From an uncultured Steroidobacteraceae bacterium (GTDB taxonomy: Bacteria; Pseudomonadota; Gammaproteobacteria; Steroidobacterales; Steroidobacteraceae), in NCBI GenBank assembly GCA_955652795.1, contig CATPBQ010000016.1, positions 1-5,674 of the forward strand: a stretch of DNA of 5,674 nucleotides, read 5' to 3'. The position numbers and the translations under genes were made by a program. Shown one piece after another: positions 1-5,378 of this stretch (positions are counted from its first letter, which is position 1; each line of letters opens with the position of its first letter). The notes below the pieces were generated by a model. The model searched no databases. It was not told the DNA's origin and was given only the letters and a program-made list of their open reading frames with translations.

Positions 1-128
1 CCCGCGGCACGGTCCCCGAGGCGGGCGACCCGGCCGCCGACGGTCACGCGGCCGGCGCGGATCCACTCCTCGATGGTGCGCCGCGACCCCAGGCCCGCCG
101 CCGCCAGCAGCTTCTGCAATCTGATCAT
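1..128 (-). CDS. rluB: 23S rRNA pseudouridine synthase, RluB type (N-terminal part, cut by window edge)
   Basis: The leftward frame from the ATG at 128 reads MIRLQKLLAAAGLGSRR and continues open to the window edge, giving 42 residues. This is the beginning of an S4 RNA-binding domain (LQKxLAxAGxGSRRxxEExIxxGRVxVxGxxAxLGD), in the form found at the extreme N-terminus of RluB. In E. coli RluB modifies U2605 of 23S rRNA during large-subunit maturation. The catalytic pseudouridine synthase domain, with its key aspartate, would lie outside the window, so the sub-family call rests on the S4 segment alone; RluE/RluF/RsuA-type relatives are the alternatives. The start is fixed because the only nearby upstream ATG in the leader (136) runs into a stop after two codons. 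No Shine-Dalgarno is visible just before the ATG. The gene is divergent from the cysK-like gene, with 78 bp between the start codons. Confidence 0.82.
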   Translation of the reverse strand, partial: MIRLQKLLAAAGLGSRRTIEEWIRAGRVTVGGRVARLGDRAA

Positions 129-137
129 GCGATCATA
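122..137 (-). promoter_or_regulatory. Possible -10 box and small inverted repeat at the rluB start
   Basis: On the minus strand a TATGAT hexamer (137-132) ends three bases before the rluB ATG at 128, and no ribosome binding site lies in between. Initiation from it would put the transcript start at or next to the start codon, giving a leaderless or nearly leaderless mRNA. The same stretch holds an inverted repeat, TGATC (122-126) and GATCA (131-135), around a 4-base centre. No good -35 hexamer stands at 16-18 bp, so the promoter reading is tentative. Confidence 0.25.
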
Positions 138-196
138 ACAGGCGCTCTTAAGCAGATACCCCGGCGATCCTTGTGGGTGCAATCAAAGGGAGCGTA

Positions 197-202
197 GAAG
201 GA
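197..202 (+). promoter_or_regulatory. Ribosome binding site of the cysK-like gene
   Basis: GAAGGA lies 4 bases before the ATG at 207 and complements the 16S 3' end. It supports this start over other frames through the leader. Confidence 0.6.
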
Positions 203-206
203 CGTC

Positions 207-1148
207 ATGATCTACGACAACATACTCGGCACGATCGGCAGGACCCCGATCGTCGGAATCCAGCGCCTCGCACCGCGGCACGTCACCATGTACGTGAAGT
301 GCGAGTTCTTCAATCCGCTCGCATCCGTCAAGGACCGCCTCGCGATCGCCATCATCGAGGACGCCGAGCGCAGCGGCGCGCTCAAGCCCGGCCAGACGGT
401 GGTCGAGGCCACCTCGGGCAACACCGGCATCGCGCTCGCCATGGTCTGCGCGGCCAAGGGCTATCCGTTCGTCGCCACCATGGCCGAGTCGTTCTCGGTC
501 GAGCGGCGCAAGATCATGCGCCTGATGGGCGCCAAGGTGATCCTCACGCCCGCCGCCGAGCGCGGCAGCGGCATGGTGCGTAAAGCCGCGGAACTTGCGA
601 AGAAGCATGGCTGGTTCCTCGCGCGGCAGTTCGAAAACGAGGCCAACCCGGCCTACCACCGCAACACCACGGGGCCTGAGATCCTGCAGGACTTCGCCGG
701 CAGGCGGCTCGATTACTTCGTCACCGGCTGGGGCACCGGAGGCACGCTGACCGGGGCGGGGGAGATGCTGCGGCTGGCGCGGCCGCAGGTGCAGATCATC
801 GCCTCGGAGCCCGCGGGTGCGGCGCTGCTGTCGGGCAAGCCGTTCACGCCGCACAAGATCCAGGGCTGGACGCCGGACTTCGTGCCAGCGGTCCTGAAGC
901 GCGAAGTGCCGCACCGGATCGTGACGGTTACGGACACGGAGGCGGTGGAAAGCGCGCGCGCCCTCGCCCGCAGCGAGGGCATTTTCTGCGGCATCTCCTC
1001 GGGCGCGACCTTTGCCGCGGCTCTCACGGTCGCCGGCGAGGCTCCCCAGGGCTCGGTGATTCTCGCCATGCTCCCGGACACCGCCGAGCGCTACCTGTCC
1101 ACGGTGCTGTTCGAAGGGATCGCCGAGGGCGGCGATCCGGAGCCTTAG
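207..1148 (+). CDS. cysK: Cysteine synthase (O-acyl-serine sulfhydrylase), PLP fold type II
   Basis: This 313-residue cytoplasmic enzyme makes L-cysteine from an O-acylated serine and sulfide (beta-replacement). Visible motifs in order: IGRTPIV near residues 10-16; the Schiff-base lysine K42 in NPLASVKDR (36-44); the substrate-binding loop TSGNTG (69-74); the PLP phosphate loop GTGGT (176-180); HKIQGWTPDFVP (216-227); GISSGAT (262-268), whose serine faces the PLP pyridine nitrogen; and LPDTAERYLST (289-299). The length fits the family (about 300-320). The glycine loop is GTGGT, as in CysK, rather than the GTTGT usual in E. coli CysM, so cysK is preferred. Residues W175 and W221 in otherwise standard motifs mark a subgroup I remember from Xanthomonas-type genomes. 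The start has a good Shine-Dalgarno (GAAGGA at 197-202). A metX-family gene starts 44 bp downstream on the same strand, so the two are probably co-transcribed and the neighbour may supply the acyl-serine substrate. Confidence 0.93.
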   Translation: MIYDNILGTIGRTPIVGIQRLAPRHVTMYVKCEFFNPLASVKDRLAIAIIEDAERSGALKPGQTVVEATSGNTGIALAMVCAAKGYPFVATMAESFSVERRKIMRLMGAKVILTPAAERGSGMVRKAAELAKKHGWFLARQFENEANPAYHRNTTGPEILQDFAGRRLDYFVTGWGTGGTLTGAGEMLRLARPQVQIIASEPAGAALLSGKPFTPHKIQGWTPDFVPAVLKREVPHRIVTVTDTEAVESARALARSEGIFCGISSGATFAAALTVAGEAPQGSVILAMLPDTAERYLSTVLFEGIAEGGDPEP

Positions 1149-1192
1149 AGCAGACGCTCGGGCGATCCAGGTCCGCCGCGGGTGCCGATCCG

Positions 1193-2284
1193 ATGGATGC
1201 GCGCCAGTACGCCTCGTTGCCCGACCCTTTTCCCATGTGGCGCGGCGGGGTGCTGCACGGCGCGCGCATCGCCTATGAAACCTGGGGCCGGCTGAATGCG
1301 GCGCGCGACAATGCGCTGCTGCTGTTCACCGGCCTCTCGCCTCCGGCTCACGCCGCCTCTTCCCCCGCCGATCCGAGCGATGGGTGGTGGCAGGGAATGG
1401 TGGGGCCGCGACTGGCCATCGACACCGAGCGCTTCTTCGTCATCTGCGTCAACTCCCTCGGCAGCTGCTTCGGATCGTCCGGGCCGGCTTCGATCGATCC
1501 GGCGACCGGCAAGCCCTATCGGCTGACGTTTCCGGATCTCTCGGTCGAGGACATCGCGCGCGCGGGTTTCGAGACCGTGCGCTCGCTCGGCATCGAGCGC
1601 CTCGACACCGTCATGGGCCCCTCGCTCGGGGGCATGGTGGTGCTCGCGTACGCGGCGCAGTTTCCCGGCGCCGCGCGGCGGCTGGTGTGTATCTCGGGGA
1701 CCGCCGCCGCGGCGCCCTTCGCTATTGCGCTGCGCTCGATCCAGCGCGAAGCGATCACCCATGATCCGGACTGGCAGCACGGCAACTACAGCGCCGAGCG
1801 CCCGCCGGTCACGGGCCAGCGCCTGGCGCGCAAGCTCGGCACGGTGACTTACCGTTCCGCCGCGGAATGGCAGCAGCGCTTCGGACGCCAGCCGATCCGC
1901 GAGGAGATGAAGAGCGCCGATCCGTTCGCGTCCGAGTTCGCGGTGCAGGGATACCTGGAAGCTCTGGCGCAGCGCTTCGTCAGCGCCTTCGACGCCAACT
2001 GCTACCTGTACATTTCGCGCTCCATGGATCGCTTCGATCTGAGCGCGCACGGGGAGCCGGTGAGCGTGTTGCGGCGCACCGCGCTGAAAGCCGCGCTCGT
2101 GATCGGCGTGCAGACGGACCTGCTCTTCTCGGTGAGCGAGCAGCAGGCCGTCGCGAGCTCGCTCGCGGCCGCAGGCATCGCCACGCACTTTGCCCAGCTC
2201 CCCTGCATCGAGGGACACGACGCCTTTCTGATCGACCTCGACACCTTCGGGCGCGAAATCGGCGCTTTTTTGCGCGCCGGATGA
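1193..2284 (+). CDS. MetX-family O-acyltransferase, probably serine O-succinyltransferase (alternative: homoserine O-acetyltransferase)
   Basis: This 363-residue alpha/beta-hydrolase acyltransferase transfers an acyl group from acyl-CoA to a hydroxyl amino acid. The catalytic triad is visible: nucleophile S144 in GPSLGGM (142-148), D309 in GVQTDLLF (305-312) and H342 in EGHDAFL (340-346). Family signatures also include RGGVLHGARIAYETWG (17-32), the GWWQGMVGP block (64-72) and NCYLYISRSMDRFDL. The length is typical of MetX. By sequence similarity it would usually be labelled metX (homoserine O-acetyltransferase, methionine pathway). Three things argue for serine as acceptor: it follows a cysteine synthase by 44 bp; no metW follows, although metW often accompanies true proteobacterial metX; and the segment VNSLGSCFGSSGPAS (86-100) departs from the NxLGGCxGTTGPSS of classical enzymes, resembling the Xanthomonas-type serine O-succinyltransferases as I remember them. 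The Shine-Dalgarno before ATG 1193 is weak, consistent with translation following the upstream gene. Family membership is near certain; the substrate is inferred. Confidence 0.9.
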   Translation: MDARQYASLPDPFPMWRGGVLHGARIAYETWGRLNAARDNALLLFTGLSPPAHAASSPADPSDGWWQGMVGPRLAIDTERFFVICVNSLGSCFGSSGPASIDPATGKPYRLTFPDLSVEDIARAGFETVRSLGIERLDTVMGPSLGGMVVLAYAAQFPGAARRLVCISGTAAAAPFAIALRSIQREAITHDPDWQHGNYSAERPPVTGQRLARKLGTVTYRSAAEWQQRFGRQPIREEMKSADPFASEFAVQGYLEALAQRFVSAFDANCYLYISRSMDRFDLSAHGEPVSVLRRTALKAALVIGVQTDLLFSVSEQQAVASSLAAAGIATHFAQLPCIEGHDAFLIDLDTFGREIGAFLRAG

Positions 2285-2287
2285 GGG

Positions 2288-2317
2288 GCGCCGTAGCTCG
2301 CCCTGGCGGCGCGGTTT
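2288..2317 (+). terminator. Weak terminator-like hairpin after the metX-family gene
   Basis: GCGCCG (2288-2293) can pair with CGGCGC (2307-2312) around a 13-base loop. It starts 3 bases after the TGA stop and is followed by GG then TTTA. The stem is short and the T run only three, so it is a poor intrinsic terminator at best. Confidence 0.25.
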
Positions 2318-2322
2318 ACCTT

Positions 2323-2360
2323 ATGTGAGGCTTGCGGCGTAATGTGATGCTTGCGGCGTA
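2323..2360. repeat. Tandem 19-bp direct repeat, two copies
   Basis: ATGTGAGGCTTGCGGCGTA (2323-2341) is followed at once by ATGTGATGCTTGCGGCGTA (2342-2360). The two abutting units differ at one position (G/T). They lie in non-coding sequence between the metX-family and PilZ genes. Possible readings are a duplicated protein-binding site or replication slippage; nothing in the sequence decides between them. Confidence 0.8.
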
Positions 2361-2369
2361 AGCGCAAGC
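2349..2369. repeat. Inverted repeat (7-bp stem) overlapping the second 19-bp repeat unit
   Basis: GCTTGCG (2349-2355) and CGCAAGC (2363-2369) form a perfect 7-bp stem with a 7-base loop. The left arm is part of the tandem repeat and occurs in both copies, whereas the right arm occurs once, just downstream. There is no T run on either strand, so a factor-independent terminator is not well supported. An RNA structure at the end of the upstream operon or an operator for the downstream gene are both possible. Confidence 0.5.
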
Positions 2370-2461
2370 TAAAGGTCGTCGGGAAATAAGTTCAGTGACT
2401 GCAGCACAGCGCGCCGGGCAAGGCATAATGCGCGGGCCGAAACTAAAATAACAGAATCGTC

Positions 2462-2465
2462 GAGG
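2462..2465 (+). promoter_or_regulatory. Ribosome binding site deciding a GTG start for the PilZ gene
   Basis: GAGG lies 6 bases before GTG 2472, the only sensible start placing the conserved ERR/RxxxR motif at the N-terminus. It is preceded by an A-rich stretch (2440-2456) that is unusual in this GC-rich window. Confidence 0.55.
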
Positions 2466-2471
2466 TCAGCA

Positions 2472-2753
2472 GTGGAACGCCGACTGCATACAAGACACCG
2501 GGCGCGCACCGTCGTCTATATCACCGTTCCGGGCGGAAGCCGCAAGCTCTGCAAGGCGGTCAATCTGAGCGCGACCGGCGTTTTCATCGAGACGTCGAAC
2601 CTGGGGCTGCGCAAGGGGCAGCAGGTCGTGCTGTCCTTCGCCATCAGTCTCGGCGTCATCACCAAGCTGCATCGGCGCACGGCCGTGGTCGCGCACGTCT
2701 CGCGCGGCGGCACCGGGCTCATGATGGAGACCTACGCCCAGGCCTCGAGCTGA
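2472..2753 (+). CDS. Small stand-alone PilZ-domain protein, probable c-di-GMP receptor
   Basis: The product has 93 residues and is essentially a single PilZ domain. The N-terminal arginine motif is present as ERR (2-4) with RxxxR at R8-R12, and 19 residues later comes the second signature N31-L-S33-A-T-G36 (the [D/N]xSxxG motif), followed by VFIET. These two motifs grip cyclic di-GMP in characterised PilZ proteins, and all key positions are kept, so ligand binding is likely. There is no signal peptide, membrane segment or fused output domain, so it would act in the cytoplasm by contacting a partner protein. The partner is not identifiable: the neighbours are a metX-family gene and a HiPIP gene, with no pilus, flagellar or cellulose genes nearby. 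The gene starts with GTG 6 bases after a GAGG site. It has its own 187-bp upstream region, so separate transcription from the cysK/metX pair is plausible. Confidence 0.85.
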   Translation: MERRLHTRHRARTVVYITVPGGSRKLCKAVNLSATGVFIETSNLGLRKGQQVVLSFAISLGVITKLHRRTAVVAHVSRGGTGLMMETYAQASS

Positions 2754-2854
2754 ATCCTGCGGCGCGGCCGCCTGCCCGATCGGACCGATGGGTGGCTCGC
2801 CTGGCACCCGAAGAAATCCCCGCTCTGCTACCCTGCTGATGGGAAGAGCCTCGC

Positions 2855-3178
2855 ATGAACCCACAACCGTCTCTCTCGCGCCGGCGCCTGCTCAAGGGGC
2901 TCGCGCTCGCGGTATCGCTCGCTCCGCTGGCGGGGAGCCGCGTGCGCTCAGCCCCTGCGGCGGATGCGCCCCTGCTCGCGATCAGCGCGCCCGAAGCGCG
3001 GGCGGTGAAATACGTCGAGGACGCGCGGCAGGCGAGTGCCGCGACTGCGGGAAGCAATTGCGCCAACTGCGGCCTGTACCAGGGCCCCTCGGGTTCCGCG
3101 CAGGGGCCGTGCCAGCTGTTCACCGGCAAGCAGGTGAAGGCCGCCGGGTGGTGCACGGCGTGGGCGCCGCAGATGTGA
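2855..3178 (+). CDS. High-potential iron-sulfur protein (HiPIP), Tat-exported
   Basis: The 107-residue precursor is a small periplasmic electron carrier holding one [4Fe-4S] cluster cycling between 3+ and 2+ states, which in known bacteria shuttles electrons from the bc1 complex to a reaction centre or terminal oxidase. The N-terminus carries a twin-arginine signal (SRRRLLKG at 8-15, then a hydrophobic stretch to about residue 27, with probable cleavage near 33-36), as expected for a cofactor folded before export. The mature part has the four cluster cysteines C69, C72, C86 and C100 (CxxC-x13-C-x13-C), the GLYQG and PCQLF contexts, GWCTAW, and the conserved tyrosine Y53 in VKYVEDA. The mature length of about 72 residues fits the family. 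GGGAAGAG (2841-2848) serves the ATG at 2855. It is 101 bp from the PilZ gene and convergent with the DGPF gene. No cytochrome or photosynthesis gene is in view. Confidence 0.93.
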   Translation: MNPQPSLSRRRLLKGLALAVSLAPLAGSRVRSAPAADAPLLAISAPEARAVKYVEDARQASAATAGSNCANCGLYQGPSGSAQGPCQLFTGKQVKAAGWCTAWAPQM

Positions 3179-3183
3179 AGCAG

Positions 3184-3199
3184 TGACGCCAGCGCGTCA
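3184..3199. terminator. Short hairpin between convergent stop codons
   Basis: TGACGC (3184-3189) and GCGTCA (3194-3199) pair perfectly around a 4-base loop. They lie between the HiPIP stop (3178) and the leftward DGPF gene, whose TGA is contained in the right arm. The position suits a bidirectional terminator for the converging units, but no T run follows on either strand and the stem is only 6 bp. Confidence 0.3.
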
Positions 3200-3544
3200 G
3201 TCGTAACAGGGACCGACCTCACGCACTTCAATCGTGGCCCATTGCGCCGCCGGACACTCTGCGGCGAAGCTGAGCGCCTGCTCGCGGGTCGCGCAGTCGA
3301 GCAGGAAGAAACCGCCGATCAGCTCTTTGGATTCGGTGAACGGACCATCGGTCACGCTGCGCCTGCCGGCGCGCATGTTGAGTCGCACCGACTCGGCGCG
3401 CAGCGAGTTGCTCTCGAGCAGGACACCCCGCGCCTTCAGGCCCGCGGTGTACTCGAGCATCCGCTCGTAGACCGCAGCACCCTCCTGCGGCGAACGCAGC
3501 CGCCGCTGCCCCTGCGGTTCCACGATCAACAGCATGTACGGCAT
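3197..3544 (-). CDS. YCII-related DGPF-domain protein 1
   Basis: The product has 115 residues, with the YCII/DGPF fold (dimeric ferredoxin-like). It begins with MPYMLLIVEP, the usual first strand, and carries the name-giving motif TDGPFTESKELIGGFF at 65-80. It has no signal peptide or membrane segment. The biochemical role of DGPF proteins is not established; they are known mainly as genomic partners and regulatory targets of ECF42 sigma factors, and such a sigma gene lies directly upstream. The start at 3544 has a good Shine-Dalgarno (GGAG, 6-base spacing). The 59-bp gap to the sigma factor stop is filled partly by a strong hairpin and by a tandem GGGTTC repeat (3564-3575). It is probably the last gene of the leftward operon. 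The motif is closely similar to that of the second DGPF gene at the right edge, so the two are paralogues, though this one is shorter at the C-terminus. Confidence 0.88.
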   Translation of the reverse strand: MPYMLLIVEPQGQRRLRSPQEGAAVYERMLEYTAGLKARGVLLESNSLRAESVRLNMRAGRRSVTDGPFTESKELIGGFFLLDCATREQALSFAAECPAAQWATIEVREVGPCYD

Positions 3545-3550
3545 GAAGCT

Positions 3551-3554
3551 CTCC
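3551..3554 (-). promoter_or_regulatory. Ribosome binding site of DGPF gene 1
   Basis: GGAG on the minus strand lies 6 bases before the ATG at 3544. It shows that this last gene can be translated independently of the sigma factor gene, whose stop lies 59 bases upstream. Confidence 0.55.
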
Positions 3555-3589
3555 GATAGATAAGGGTTCGGGTTCGCCCGCTGTCGTGC

Positions 3590-3626
3590 GCCGGCGCGGC
3601 GCGCTACGGCGCGCCTGCGCGCCGGC
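3590..3626. repeat. Strong GC hairpin over the sigma factor stop codon
   Basis: Two nested inverted repeats form one long hairpin. The outer arms 3590-3597 and 3619-3626 give 8 bp, the inner arms GGCGCGC (3598-3604) and GCGCGCC (3609-3615) give 7 bp, the loop is 3605-3608, and a 3-base bulge sits at 3616-3618. The leftward sigma gene's stop (3604-3606) lies at the loop. No T run follows, so it is not a classical terminator. Such a structure between two genes of one operon could slow RNA decay, cause partial termination or lower expression of the downstream DGPF gene. Confidence 0.6.
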
Positions 3627-4878
3627 AGGCGGCGGCACGATCCAGCAGCAAGCGACTCTCGCGCACGTTGTGCGTCAGCGTCGCCGCGCGCTCGAACTCG
3701 CCGCGTGCCTCCTCGTAACGGCCGAGCTTCGCCAGCAGGTCCCCGCGCACGCTCGGCAGCAGGTGATAGGACTCAAGCGAGCCTTGCGCCGCAAGCTGGT
3801 CGGCGAGCTCGAGGCCCGCTGCCGGCCCGTAGGCCATGGCCACGGCGACCGCCCGGTTCAACTCCACCACGGGCGAGGGCGTGAGGCGCGCCAGCTCATC
3901 GTAGAGCGCGGTGATGTACACCCAGTCCGTGTCCGCCCCGGTCGCGGCGCGCGCGTGACAGGCGGCGATCGCCGCCTGCAGGAGGTACGGTCCACGCGTC
4001 TCGCCGAGCGCCTCGCCACGCGCCAGCGCCAACAATCCGCGGTGAATGAGCAGCCGATCCCAGAGTGTGCGGTTCTGCTCCATGAGCAGGACCGGCTCGC
4101 CCTGCGGCCCGAGGCGTGCGCGAATGCGCGAGGCCTGCATCTCCATCAGCGCCACCAGTCCGTGAACTTCCGGCTCCCGCGGCGCGAGCTCGGCGAGGAT
4201 GCGACCGATCCGTAGCGCCTCTTCGCACAGCGCCGGCCGCATCCAGTCCTTGCCCGCGGTGGCGGAATAGCCCTCGTTGAACACCAGGTAGATGACTTCG
4301 AGCACCGAGGACAGCCGCGCGGCGAGCTCACTGCGCCGCGGGATCTCGAACGGGACGTGCGCGTCGCTGAGCGTGCGCTTGGCCCGCACGATGCGCTGCG
4401 CGATGGTGGGTTCCGGTACCAGGAACGCGCGCGCGATCTCCTGCGTGGTCAATCCCGCCAGCAGCCGCAGGGTGAGCGCGGTGCGAGCCTCGGTGGACAA
4501 CAGCGGATGGCAGGCAATGAATATGAGCCGCAGCAGATCATCGCCGATCTCGTCATCCGCGCTCGCCTCCAGCTTCCCGCCGTTCGTCTGCTGTTCCATC
4601 TGCAGCTCGTGACCGAGCACCTCATGCTTGCGCGCGAGCATGCGTTCGCGCCGCAGATGATCGAAGGCGCGATGCCTGGCGGTCGCCATGAGCCAGGCGC
4701 CGGGATTGTCCGGGATCCCTGAGCGCGGCCATTGCTCGAGCGCCGTAACGAGCGCGTCCTGCGCCAGTTCCTCGGCCACGCCCACGTCGCGCACCAGGCG
4801 CGCGAGGCCCGCGATGAGCCGCCCGGACTCGATCCTCCAGAGCGCGTCGATGGTGCGATGGGCATCCGTGGCCGTCAT
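3604..4878 (-). CDS. ECF42-type RNA polymerase sigma factor with C-terminal TPR-like extension
   Basis: From ATG 4878 the protein has 424 residues. Sigma region 2 is at the N-terminus (about 8-78: RIESGRLIAGLARLVRDVG, AEELAQDAL at 35-43, then PDNPGAWLMATARHRAFDHL with the -10 recognition helix). DDLLRLIFIACHPLLS (113-128) follows, then region 4 with a helix-turn-helix (about 142-168, GLTTQEIARAFLVPEPTIAQ). The remaining 250 residues are a helical extension that begins with YLVFNEGYSAT near 197 and ends in TPR-like helices (DLLAKLGRYEEARGEFERA). This build, far longer than ordinary ECF factors, is the ECF42 type, which usually lacks an anti-sigma gene; the extension is thought to control activity. 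None is seen here either, and DGPF genes lie nearby as expected. The frame can also open at GTG 4926 (directly abutting the VOC gene's TGA) or ATG 4896; 4878 is chosen because family similarity starts there, though none of the three has a good ribosome site. Confidence 0.92.
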   Translation of the reverse strand: MTATDAHRTIDALWRIESGRLIAGLARLVRDVGVAEELAQDALVTALEQWPRSGIPDNPGAWLMATARHRAFDHLRRERMLARKHEVLGHELQMEQQTNGGKLEASADDEIGDDLLRLIFIACHPLLSTEARTALTLRLLAGLTTQEIARAFLVPEPTIAQRIVRAKRTLSDAHVPFEIPRRSELAARLSSVLEVIYLVFNEGYSATAGKDWMRPALCEEALRIGRILAELAPREPEVHGLVALMEMQASRIRARLGPQGEPVLLMEQNRTLWDRLLIHRGLLALARGEALGETRGPYLLQAAIAACHARAATGADTDWVYITALYDELARLTPSPVVELNRAVAVAMAYGPAAGLELADQLAAQGSLESYHLLPSVRGDLLAKLGRYEEARGEFERAATLTHNVRESRLLLDRAAACRRAGAP

Positions 4879-4926
4879 GGCCACGGATGACACCATCGTC
4901 GCCCGGGCGGTGCAAGCCAGGATCAC

Positions 4927-5370
4927 TCACGCGCTCTTGCGGGCCGCAGCGGTCACGGCCTCCAGGGGTTTCGCGCAGTTGATCATCCAGGGAGTGCCGA
5001 ACCGGTCGGTGCACATGCCGAAGCGATGCGCCCAGAAGGTCTCCTGGACCGGCATGGTGACCTTGCCGCCCTGCGCGAGCGTGCTGAAGATCCGCTCCGC
5101 CTCGGCGGGTTGCTCGACCGCCGCCATCACGTTGAAGCCCTGGGGCGTGTGGTAGTGCTCCCCCGGCGTATCGGCGCCGAGGAGAAACTGGCCTCCGAAA
5201 TCGATGCGCGCGTGGATGATCTTGTTGCGCGATTCCGCCGATGTTTTCTCCGCGCCAGGGGCTTCGCCGTAGGTCATCGCGAACACGATCTTGCCGCCGA
5301 AGGTCTGGGCGTAGAAGTCGAACGCCTCACGGCAGTTGCCGTTGAAATGCAGGTGGGGGCTGGTTTGCAT
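4927..5370 (-). CDS. VOC-superfamily PhnB-like protein (3-dmu-9_3-mt / glyoxalase fold)
   Basis: The product has 147 residues and a vicinal-oxygen-chelate type fold. Motifs: PHLHFNGNCREAFDFYAQTF (5-24) followed by GGK, HARIDFGGQFLLGADTP (53-69), GFNVMAAV (78-85), PAEAERIFSTLAQGG (88-102), and the family block QETFWAHRFGM (109-119) with DRFGTPWMINC (122-132). Relatives are annotated PhnB or 3-demethylubiquinone methyltransferase-like, but neither activity is shown for most members, so no reaction is assigned. The frame extends 25 codons further upstream; ATG 5370 is preferred because GGAG lies 8 bases before it, the protein family starts there, and the extra residues look like translated spacer. 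Its TGA (4927-4929) is directly followed by a possible GTG start of the sigma factor gene, which argues for one transcript. VOC proteins of this type often accompany DGPF genes next to ECF sigma factors. Confidence 0.88.
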   Translation of the reverse strand: MQTSPHLHFNGNCREAFDFYAQTFGGKIVFAMTYGEAPGAEKTSAESRNKIIHARIDFGGQFLLGADTPGEHYHTPQGFNVMAAVEQPAEAERIFSTLAQGGKVTMPVQETFWAHRFGMCTDRFGTPWMINCAKPLEAVTAAARKSA

Positions 5371-5378
5371 GGTCTTCG

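Noticed and set aside
183..914. Minus-strand open frame of 243 codons opposite the cysK-like gene
   Set aside because: Antisense shadow of a well-recognised PLP enzyme; no family motif and arginine-rich low-information sequence.
1145..2218. Long open frame (357 codons) on the minus strand, opposite the metX-family gene
   Set aside because: It is fully antisense to a gene with a clear catalytic triad, the composition is Arg/Gly/His-rich without recognisable domains, and such frames are expected from high-GC codon bias.
2424..2449. CATAAT (2424-2429) and TAAAAT (2444-2449) as -10 boxes for the PilZ gene
   Set aside because: Neither has a recognisable -35 hexamer at 16-18 bp; a promoter in this gap is likely but cannot be placed.
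2759..2783. GCGGC/GCCGC mini-hairpin and CCGATCGG palindrome after the PilZ gene as terminator
   Set aside because: Stems of 4-5 bp with no T run are common by chance at this GC content; the 101-bp gap otherwise shows only the HiPIP ribosome site.
2719..3231. Minus-strand open frame of 170 codons over the HiPIP gene
   Set aside because: The HiPIP reading has all cluster cysteines and a Tat signal; this frame is its shadow and crosses the convergent gap.
3545..3603. Internal ECF42-dependent promoter before DGPF gene 1
   Set aside because: I looked for a TGTCGA-like -35 (the ECF42 motif as I remember it) on the minus strand here and in 5371-5428 and found none in the right orientation.
3586..4215. 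Plus-strand open frame of 209 codons opposite the sigma factor gene
   Set aside because: Overlaps the conserved sigma factor C-terminal part; Arg/His/Gln-rich with no motif.
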